Source: CAVPGH01 sp046726955 | Lineage (GTDB): Bacteria > Acidobacteriota > Vicinamibacteria > Fen-336 | Direction of reading: 5' to 3' | Assembly (NCBI GenBank): GCA_046726955.1 | Contig: JBKPBQ010000231.1 | Span: 1 to 6,771, forward strand | Length of the DNA stretch: 6,771 bases | Part shown: one piece after another, positions 1 through 6,771 of the stretch | Layout: each line of letters begins with the position of its first letter | Position numbering within the stretch: the first letter of the stretch is position 1 | Translations under genes and position numbers: made by a program | The notes under the pieces: generated by a model | Told to the model about the DNA's origin: nothing | Seen by the model: only the letters and a program-made list of their open reading frames with translations | Database searches by the model: none

Positions 1-32
1 CGTCGGCAGCGTCAGATGTGTATAAGAGACAG
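1..32 (+). other. Nextera (Tn5) sequencing adapter left on the contig end
   Basis: These bases match the Illumina Nextera read-1 adapter, lacking only its first T. Bases 14-32 are the 19-bp Tn5 mosaic end (AGATGTGTATAAGAGACAG). It abuts the exact start of the window. It is library-preparation sequence, not a transposon of the organism, and genomic sequence starts at 33. Translated, it gives the familiar artefact peptide LLYTSDAAD on the minus strand, so any gene call reaching into it is spurious. Confidence 0.98.
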
Positions 33-120
33 CGTACGAGGCGCGCCTGCGCGAGACCCGCCAGGCGAGGACCGGCGACGTGCTGCCTCGCGAAAGGGTC
101 CTGGAGGCCTTCCGACCTCT

Positions 121-420
121 CTAGTGTCGTAGCTGAAGTCGTGTGCCGGCAGGGGCGCGCGGCACTCGCTCGCGCGCTCCGGCCTGGGCGGTCTCGGGCG
201 CGCTCCTCTCGATCTGGTCGAACAGCCCCGCATCCTCCTCCGACGCGAAGTGCCGGGCGAGCTCGTGCCGCAGCGCGACCACGCACGCCGCGACGACGCC
301 GCGGGGTACTTCGGGCCTCCTCGTGGTGCCTACGGTCGATTCGAGCGCGACGATCGCTTCGTGCATCCGGCGATGGTGGTCGAGGATCGAGTGCGTCATC
401 GAGGCCACGGTGGGACGCAT
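121..420 (-). CDS. Short hemerythrin-like diiron/oxygen-binding protein, C-terminally truncated
   Basis: A 99-residue product. Hemerythrin-like domains are four-helix bundles that bind a diiron centre and serve in O2 binding or sensing, or in iron and redox stress. Helix A is visible around residues 10-28 (SILDHHRRMHEAIVALE; H14, H15, H20). Helix B is around 44-70, with H52, H57 and the HxxxE motif H57-E61 in HFASEED. The third and fourth helices, which should carry the HxxxH and HxxxxD ligands, are absent: after about residue 70 the sequence becomes Arg/Ala/Pro-rich and stops at TAG (121-123). Family domains usually run about 130-150 residues. The ATG at 418-420 is chosen because AGAGG (minus strand, 427-431) lies 6 nt upstream; the reading frame stays open further upstream without support. 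The gene diverges from usp and has its own sigma-54 promoter. The shortened end lies close to the contig end, so a sequence error, misassembly or real decay are all possible. Confidence 0.72.
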   Translation of the reverse strand: MRPTVASMTHSILDHHRRMHEAIVALESTVGTTRRPEVPRGVVAACVVALRHELARHFASEEDAGLFDQIERSAPETAQAGARERVPRAPAGTRLQLRH

Positions 421-458
421 GTCGCACCTCTTCGGTAAGTGCCGTCGTTCGAGTGAAT

Positions 459-476
459 GATGCAAGCGTGGTGCCC
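459..476 (-). promoter_or_regulatory. Sigma-54 (-24/-12) promoter of the hemerythrin-like gene
   Basis: Read on the minus strand the site is GGGCACCACGCTTGCATC. The -24 element GGCAC and -12 element TTGCA are present with the diagnostic GG-N10-GC spacing. The known RpoN consensus is TGGCACG-N4-TTGCW. Expected transcription start is near 451, giving a leader of about 30 nt before the ATG at 420. It matches the usp promoter at 17 of 18 positions in inverted orientation, which strongly supports function. Confidence 0.8.
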
Positions 477-615
477 GTCTGCTGCAGCCGCGGTCCCGTG
501 GTGGGCGGGGCCGGTCGCTTTCGGGCAGCGCGCACGGAATGCCGCCAGCCCGTCGGCCGCCGCAGCGTTTTTCGTCCGGCCGAGCCGACGACCCGCGCCA
601 ATCCCACCGCGGCGA

Positions 616-633
616 GGGCACCCCGCTTGCATC
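616..633 (+). promoter_or_regulatory. Sigma-54 (-24/-12) promoter of usp
   Basis: The site is GGGCACCCCGCTTGCATC: -24 GG at 617-618, -12 GC at 629-630, exactly 10 bases between them, with GGCAC and TTGCAT contexts as in the RpoN consensus. Transcription should start around 642, just ahead of the AGGAGG at 644-649, leaving a leader of about 14 nt. Sigma-54 promoters are silent without an ATP-hydrolysing enhancer-binding protein, so usp should be switched by a dedicated signal rather than expressed constitutively. No such activator gene is in the window. Confidence 0.82.
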
Positions 634-655
634 CGCCGCGGGCAGGAGGCGAGCC

Positions 656-1647
656 ATGGCCCCATCCCGCGTCCAGATCGAGCGCGTGCTCTGTCCCGTC
701 GATTTCTCGGAGTTCTCGGCCCGCGCCCTCGCGCGCGCCTGCGACGTCGCGGCCTGGTTCGACGCGCGCGTCACCGTCGCCCACGTCTGCCCGAACGTGA
801 TCCCCGGAGGACCCGAGAACCCCTACTTTCCGGTGTCCCAAGAGACGATGGGGGCCGCGCGCCAGCAGAGCCGGGAGGAGCTCGCCCGGTTCACGAAGCC
901 GTTCCTCGACCGGGGGATCGCACTGGCCACCGAGGTCTGGGAGGGCGAGCCGTGGCGCGCGATCCTCGAGGAGGCCGCGGCGCTCCCCGCCGATCTCGTC
1001 GTGATGGGGACCCACGGGCGGACCGGGTTCGAGCACCTGCTCCTCGGCTCGGTGACGGAGAAGGTGCTGCGTCGCGCGGGGTGCCCGGTGCTGACCGTGG
1101 GGTCGGGAGGACCCGCGTCCGCGTCCGGCCTCTTCCGGCGGATCCTCTGCGCGGTGGACCTCTCCGAGCACTCCCGCCAGACGATCGACACGGCCCTCGC
1201 CTTCGCGCAGGAGAGCGACGCGGTCGTGACGCTCCTCCACGTGGTGAACGCCGCTTCCGGTCCCGCCGTCACCGCGCTCTTCCGTCCGCTGCCCGCCCTC
1301 GACGCGCGGCGGCGCGAGCTCGAAGGCGAAGCGCTCGAGAAGCTCCGGGCCGCGACACGGGACGACACCCGCGAGTGGTGCCAGGTGAAGAGCGCGCGAC
1401 GACGGGAACGCCCTGGCGCGAGATCCTCGCCATGGCCGACGAGCGCAAGGCGGACCTCGTGGTCATGGGCGTGCACGGGCACGGCCCCGTCGGCGAGCGC
1501 CTGTTCGGCTCGACCACGAGCCAGGTCGTGCGGCGCTCCGCCTGCCCCGTGCTCGTAGTGCGGCCGGTCGAAGCGCTTCCCGCGTCGCGTCCCCTCCGCG
1601 TGGACGCGGACGCGGTGCCCCGCAAGCCGGAGCCCGTAGCGTTCTAG
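656..1647 (+). CDS. Tandem-domain universal stress protein (UspA family), one-base frameshift
   Basis: Cytoplasmic stress protein of two fused Usp domains. Domain 1 covers about residues 8-148 (VLCPVDFSEFS nucleotide-binding strand, acidic residue D16). Domain 2 starts near residue 161 (RRILCAVDLSEHS, D168). Each domain has the ATP-binding G-x2-G-x9-G-S signature: G118/G121/G131-S132, and G272/G275/G285-S286 after repair. The reading frame breaks after base 1386. The upstream frame reads WCQV and then turns to nonsense, ending at TAG 1556-1558 (300 aa); the next frame resumes at 1387 as EERATTGTPWREILA. Restoring one G gives a continuous 330-residue protein ending at 1647. Because domain 2 is perfectly conserved on both sides of the break, a sequencing or assembly error is more likely than decay. 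The start is fixed by AGGAGG (644-649), 6 nt before the ATG. The gene diverges from the hemerythrin-like gene and is convergent with clpB. ATP-binding-type Usps commonly act as stress or energy sensors; the specific role is unknown. Confidence 0.9.
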
Positions 1648-1654
1648 TGTCGGC

Positions 1655-4258
<2,604 letters not shown>

Positions 4259-4260
4259 TG

Positions 4261-4267
4261 CTCCTCC
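4261..4267 (-). promoter_or_regulatory. clpB ribosome binding site
   Basis: GGAGGAG on the minus strand, 2 nt from its 3' end to the ATG (core GGAGG with 4-nt spacing). It lies inside the longer reading frame that opens at a TTG, so it decides in favour of the ATG start. With the predicted transcription start near 4269 the leader is only about 11 nt and is essentially this site. Confidence 0.8.
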
Positions 4268-4275
4268 GGTCAAAG

Positions 4276-4304
4276 AAGATAGTCTATTAGCGTATTATTG
4301 TCAA
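4276..4304 (-). promoter_or_regulatory. clpB promoter P1, sigma-70 type
   Basis: On the minus strand: perfect -35 TTGACA (4299-4304), exactly 17-bp spacer, -10 TATCTT (4276-4281, 4 of 6 consensus bases). Start would be near 4269, just before the Shine-Dalgarno. No sigma-32-type -10 (CCCCAT-like) is present, so heat induction would have to come from a repressor. The spacer contains one TTAGYGYAWT element (4287-4296, plus strand). Confidence 0.7.
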
Positions 4305-4327
4305 GTTTAATTAGTGCATTACGCTAA
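4287..4327. promoter_or_regulatory. Candidate repressor operator upstream of clpB (three TTAGYGYAWT half-sites)
   Basis: Three half-sites: TTAGCGTATT (4287-4296, plus), TTAGTGCATT (4311-4320, plus) and TTAGCGTAAT (minus, rc of 4318-4327). The last two overlap to form an imperfect 17-bp palindrome, TTAGTGCATTACGCTAA, with 6 of 8 base pairs symmetric. The outer arms TTAGCGTA and TACGCTAA form a perfect 8-bp inverted repeat with a 25-bp spacer. The half-sites sit between the -35 and -10 elements of P1 and P2, where a bound protein would block RNA polymerase. The TTAG/CTAA ends recall CIRCE, the HrcA operator (TTAGCACTC-N9-GAGTGCTAA), but the rest does not match; nor does HAIR, the HspR operator (CTTGAGT-N7-ACTCAAG). 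The binding protein is unknown. Confidence 0.5.
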
Positions 4328-4332
4328 GTCAA
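4304..4332 (-). promoter_or_regulatory. clpB promoter P2, upstream tandem copy
   Basis: On the minus strand: -35 TTGACT (4327-4332), 17-bp spacer, -10 TAAACT (4304-4309, 4 of 6). It repeats the layout of P1 28 bp upstream. Both copies begin AACTTGAC and carry TAATRCRCTAAT, 4 bp closer together in P1, so they look like a diverged tandem duplication. The -35 overlaps the rlmI stop codon (TGA at 4329-4331). Weaker than P1 by consensus match. Confidence 0.5.
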
Positions 4333-5495
4333 GTTAGTTTCTTTAAAATGAAACACTTGAGATAGTACGTCTCCGGCACTCCGAGCACGATCGGATGGTC
4401 TCGTCCCTGCCGTCGCTTCTCGACCACGATCACTTCCGCGCCCGCGTCGACCGCGGCGTCCGCGAGGATCGATTCGAAGTCGTCCTCGTGGACGTGGTAC
4501 GAGCAGGAGCACGTGACCAGGCAGCCTCCCGGCTTCAGCAGCCGCAGCGCCCGGAGGTTGATCTCCTTGTAGCCCCTCCGCGCCTTCTCAACCGCGTCCT
4601 TGCTCTTCGCGAACGCGGGCGGGTCGAGCACGACCGCGTCGAATCGCTCTCCCGCGTCGTCGAGCGCGCGGAGGAGGTCGAACGCGTTGGCGTCGCGCAC
4701 GCTCACGTTGCGAAGCCCATTGAGCGCGGCGTTCCGCTCGACGCGGGCGAGTGCCTCCCCGGAGACGTCCACCGCCAGGACCTCGTCGGCCACCGCGGCG
4801 ACGTTCAGGGCGAAGCCCCCGTCGTACGTGAAGGCGTCGAGCACGCGGCCGCGCGCGTACGACCGCGCGGCGAGGTGGTTCTCCCGCTGGTCGAGGAAGA
4901 GCCCGGTCTTCTGTCCCTTCCAGAGGCTCGTGCGGAACACGAGGCCGTTCTCCCGGACCTCGACCTCGTCCGGCACTTCGCCGTGGAGGAGGGAGACGCG
5001 CGGCTCGAGACCCTCCAGCGACCGTACGCGCGGGTCGTTCCGTTCGAGGACGCCCTTGGGACGCAGCCGCTCCACGAGCGCGCCCACGATCTCGTCCTTC
5101 CGCCGCTCGGTGGCCTGCGAGAGCGTCTGCACGACCAGCCAGTCCTCGTAGCGGTCGACGACGAGCGAGGGAATCCCGTCGCCCTCGCCGTGGACGAGGC
5201 GGCAGGCGGGCGCCCCCGCGGCCACCGTTTCCCGCCAGCCGATCGCCCGCCCCAGCCGGTCCGCGAGGAACGACTCGGAGATCGATTCCCCCCGCTCGAC
5301 CATGCGGAGCCGGATCTCCGACCGCGAGGAGTAGAAGGCGAAGCCGAGGGGCTCGCCCTTCGGGCCTCGCACCGCAACGACCGCGCCCGGAGACGCGCCC
5401 TCCGTGCGGACGACGTCGGAGCGGAACACCCACGGGTGGCCGCGCTCGATGCGCGCCTGTCCCTTTCGCGAGACGACGACGCTGCCCTCGACCAG
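4329..5495 (-). CDS. rlmI: RlmI-like 23S rRNA (cytosine-C5) methyltransferase
   Basis: SAM-dependent methyltransferase of the RlmI/COG1092 family; E. coli RlmI makes m5C1962 in 23S rRNA. About 388 residues from the proposed start, near the usual ~395. The N-terminal PUA domain (about 1-75) includes SRKGQARIERGHPWVF. A central region carries LVHGEGDGIPSLVVDRY. The Rossmann methyltransferase domain follows: GQKTGLFLDQREN, SAM-binding motif I VLDAFTYDGGFALNVA (about 218-233), motif IV DPPAFAKSK (from about 291) and motif VI TCSCS, whose cysteines (about C329 and C331) include the expected catalytic one. A GTG at 5427-5429 would delete most of the PUA motif and break HPWVF. The only start-like codon upstream in frame with a ribosome site is CTG (5493-5495), preceded by GGAGG with 5-nt spacing. 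It diverges from glyA. Its last codons (ATT TTA AAG AAA CTA ACT) are AT-rich, unlike the rest of the gene, where it overlaps clpB P2. Confidence 0.93.
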   Translation of the reverse strand: MVEGSVVVSRKGQARIERGHPWVFRSDVVRTEGASPGAVVAVRGPKGEPLGFAFYSSRSEIRLRMVERGESISESFLADRLGRAIGWRETVAAGAPACRLVHGEGDGIPSLVVDRYEDWLVVQTLSQATERRKDEIVGALVERLRPKGVLERNDPRVRSLEGLEPRVSLLHGEVPDEVEVRENGLVFRTSLWKGQKTGLFLDQRENHLAARSYARGRVLDAFTYDGGFALNVAAVADEVLAVDVSGEALARVERNAALNGLRNVSVRDANAFDLLRALDDAGERFDAVVLDPPAFAKSKDAVEKARRGYKEINLRALRLLKPGGCLVTCSCSYHVHEDDFESILADAAVDAGAEVIVVEKRRQGRDHPIVLGVPETYYLKCFILKKLT

Positions 5496-5500
5496 TGTTG

Positions 5501-5505
5501 CCTCC
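5501..5505 (-). promoter_or_regulatory. rlmI ribosome binding site, pointing to a CTG start
   Basis: GGAGG on the minus strand with CAACA (5 nt) between it and CTG (5493-5495). No ATG, GTG or TTG occurs in the rlmI frame between this site and the GTG at 5429. It is the main argument for CTG initiation. Confidence 0.65.
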
Positions 5506-5517
5506 GGGGTCGCCGGA

Positions 5518-5523
5518 ACTATA
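5518..5523 (-). promoter_or_regulatory. Candidate rlmI -10 element
   Basis: TATAGT on the minus strand (5 of 6 consensus bases), ending about 22 bp before the proposed CTG and sharing its TATA core with the glyA -10 on the other strand. No good -35 stands at 16-18 bp, so it would be a weak or activator-dependent promoter. Confidence 0.4.
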
Positions 5524-5542
5524 CTCCGCCGAGGAGAGCCTC

Positions 5543-6771
5543 ATGGAACACCTGGCCCGTACCGACCCCGAGGTCGCCGACGCCGTGCGCAACGAGACCG
5601 TGCGCGAGGGACGGCAGCTCGAGCTCATCGCGTCCGAGAACTTCGTCTCGGAAGCCGTGCTCGAGGCGCTGGGCACCGTGCTCACGAACAAGTACGCCGA
5701 GGGGTATCCGGGCAAGCGCTACTACGGCGGCTGCGAGTACGTGGACGTCGTGGAGAGCCTGGCCATCGCGCGGGCGAAGCAGCTGTTCGCCGCGGACCAC
5801 GCGAACGTCCAGCCCCACTCCGGCGCCCAGGCCAACACCGCCGTCTACATGGCGGTGGTGAAGCCGGGCGACACGATCCTCGGCATGAACCTCTCCCACG
5901 GCGGCCACCTCACTCACGGCCACCCGCTGAACTTCTCCGGACGCTTCTTCAACGTGGTCGCCTACGGCGTGCGCAAGGAGGACGAGAGGATCGACTACGA
6001 GGCCATGGCCGCCCTGGCCCGTGAGCACCGGCCGAAGGTGATCGTGGTGGGGGCGAGCGCCTATCCGCGGACGATCGACTTCGCGGCGGTGCGGAAGGCC
6101 GCCGACGAGTGCGGGGCCGTGATCATGGCCGACATAGCACACATCGCGGGGCTCGTGGCCACCGGCCTCCATCCGAGCCCGGTGCCGCACTGCGAGTTCG
6201 TGACCACCACGACCCACAAGACGCTGCGCGGCCCGCGGGGAGGGATGGTCCTCTGCCAGTCGAAGTGGGCGAAGGAGCTCGACAAGGTCGTCTTCCCCGG
6301 CGTGCAGGGTGGGCCGCTCATGCACGTGATCGCGGCGAAGGCCGTGTCGTTCAAGGAAGCGCTCCAGCCGGAGTTCAAGGCCTACCAGGCGCAGATCGTG
6401 GCCAACGCGAAGGCCCTCGCGGCGTCGCTCGCGGGCGAGGGCTGGCGCCTCGTCTCCCGGGGGACGGACAACCACTTGATGCTCGTGGACGTCTTCGCGC
6501 GCGGCATCACCGGCAAGGCCGCGGAGGCCGCGCTCGACAAGGCCGGGATCACCGTGAACAAGAACACGATCCCCTACGACACGAACTCGCCCATGGTCGC
6601 CTCCGGCATCCGTCTCGGCACGCCCGCCCTCACCACCCGCGGGATGAAGGAGCCGGAGATGGAGGAGATCGGCAAGCTCATCGCGCGCGCCCTGGCCGGC
6701 GTCGACAACGAGACGACGCTCGCCGGCGTGAAGAAGGACGTGGGCCGGCTCTGCGACCGCTTCCCGCTCTA
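5543..6771 (+). CDS. glyA: Serine hydroxymethyltransferase, 3' end cut by the window edge
   Basis: PLP enzyme converting serine and tetrahydrofolate to glycine and 5,10-methylene-THF, the main one-carbon source for purines, thymidylate and methionine; cytoplasmic homodimer or tetramer. The frame is open for 409 codons plus two bases (TA), with no stop. Signatures in order: LIASENFVS (about 31-39), YAEGYPGKRYYGG, PHSGAQAN, the PLP-contact block DIAHIAGLVATGLHPSPVPH, the PLP-Schiff-base lysine K226 in TTTTHKTLRGPRGG, then GITVNKNTIPYDTNSPM and SGIRLGTPALTTRG. Bacterial GlyA is about 415-420 residues and often ends RFPLY plus a few residues, so the last TA is probably a Tyr codon or the stop itself; at most a few residues are missing. 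The ATG at 5543 has AGGAG 6 nt upstream and agrees with the family N-terminus. It diverges from rlmI across 47 bp. Confidence 0.97.
   Translation, partial: MEHLARTDPEVADAVRNETVREGRQLELIASENFVSEAVLEALGTVLTNKYAEGYPGKRYYGGCEYVDVVESLAIARAKQLFAADHANVQPHSGAQANTAVYMAVVKPGDTILGMNLSHGGHLTHGHPLNFSGRFFNVVAYGVRKEDERIDYEAMAALAREHRPKVIVVGASAYPRTIDFAAVRKAADECGAVIMADIAHIAGLVATGLHPSPVPHCEFVTTTTHKTLRGPRGGMVLCQSKWAKELDKVVFPGVQGGPLMHVIAAKAVSFKEALQPEFKAYQAQIVANAKALAASLAGEGWRLVSRGTDNHLMLVDVFARGITGKAAEAALDKAGITVNKNTIPYDTNSPMVASGIRLGTPALTTRGMKEPEMEEIGKLIARALAGVDNETTLAGVKKDVGRLCDRFPL

Larger units (their letters stand above)
421..655. promoter_or_regulatory. Divergent control region between hemerythrin-like gene and usp
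   Basis: A 235-bp gene-free stretch bounded by two outward-facing sigma-54 promoters (459-476 minus, 616-633 plus). The roughly 139 bp between their -24 elements is where an enhancer-binding protein would be expected to bind. One candidate is an imperfect dyad at 572-591: TCGTC and GACGA ends, GGC/GCC inner arms, and a one-base bulge. I recognise no specific activator consensus and no clear IHF site, so the enhancer is inferred only. Confidence 0.5.
5498..5525 (+). promoter_or_regulatory. glyA promoter, sigma-70 type
   Basis: -35 TTGCCT (5498-5503, 4 of 6), 16-bp spacer, -10 TATACT (5520-5525, 5 of 6). Predicted start near 5532 gives a leader of about 11 nt holding the AGGAG (5532-5536) that lies 6 nt before the ATG. 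The -35 overlaps the first bases of rlmI's leader and its ribosome site, so the two genes' signals are interleaved. Confidence 0.55.

Noticed and set aside
1..32. Transposon end or insertion-sequence terminus
   Set aside because: It is the engineered Tn5 mosaic end with Illumina primer sequence at the very edge of the contig. No transposase or target duplication is present.
33..120. Continuation of a gene between the adapter and 121
   Set aside because: Short frames here run into the adapter and show no recognisable motif. I see nothing I can support in these 88 bases.
4299..4306. Sigma-32 heat-shock promoter for clpB based on CTTGAC
   Set aside because: No CCCCAT-like -10 stands at 13-15 bp. 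The 17-bp-spaced TATCTT fits a vegetative promoter better.
4329..4360. TCAAGT/ACTTGA inverted repeat at the rlmI end as a terminator
   Set aside because: Only 6 bp of AT-rich stem with a 20-base loop and no following T-run on the minus strand. It is too weak to call.
4395..5861. 488-codon plus-strand frame opposite rlmI and into glyA
   Set aside because: It is antisense to rlmI, lacks domain similarity, and its end overlaps glyA in the wrong frame. A shadow of high GC content.
5519..6475. 318-codon minus-strand frame opposite glyA
   Set aside because: The sense strand encodes a full-signature GlyA. This frame is His/Arg/Val-rich without domains.

Overview
The window is GC-rich bacterial chromosomal DNA, probably the end of a metagenome or draft-genome contig. 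The first 32 bases are the Illumina Nextera/Tn5 adapter and not genomic. GC-biased third codon positions, good Shine-Dalgarno sites, ClpB, RlmI and GlyA all indicate a bacterium. Two well-formed sigma-54 (-24/-12) promoters argue against Actinobacteria and favour a GC-rich Gram-negative lineage such as Myxococcota, Desulfobacterota or Acidobacteriota. I cannot place it further from sequence alone.

Layout, left to right. (1) Adapter, 1-32. (2) A short hemerythrin-like gene on the minus strand (121-420) that keeps only the first two ligand helices. (3) A 235-bp divergent intergenic region (421-655). Two near-identical sigma-54 promoters face outward here, one for each flanking gene. (4) A tandem-domain universal stress protein on the plus strand (656-1647), interrupted by a one-base deletion near 1386. 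(5) clpB on the minus strand (1655-4258), convergent with the usp gene and only 7 bp from it. (6) An AT-rich island (about 4270-4350, 29% GC) carrying two tandem sigma-70-like promoters for clpB and a repeated TTAGYGYAWT element that looks like an operator. (7) rlmI on the minus strand (4329-5495), apparently starting at CTG. (8) A 47-bp divergent spacer with back-to-back -10 elements. (9) glyA on the plus strand (5543 to the window end), cut off within its last few codons.

Functionally this is a small stress and proteostasis neighbourhood (diiron protein, universal stress protein, ClpB disaggregase) beside housekeeping translation and one-carbon genes (rRNA methyltransferase, serine hydroxymethyltransferase). 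The two stress genes at the left appear to be co-controlled by RpoN and an unidentified enhancer-binding protein. ClpB appears to be driven by vegetative-type promoters overlaid with a repressor-like operator, not by a sigma-32 promoter. I found no mobile element, CRISPR array, RNA gene or defence system. The noteworthy material is in the control regions.
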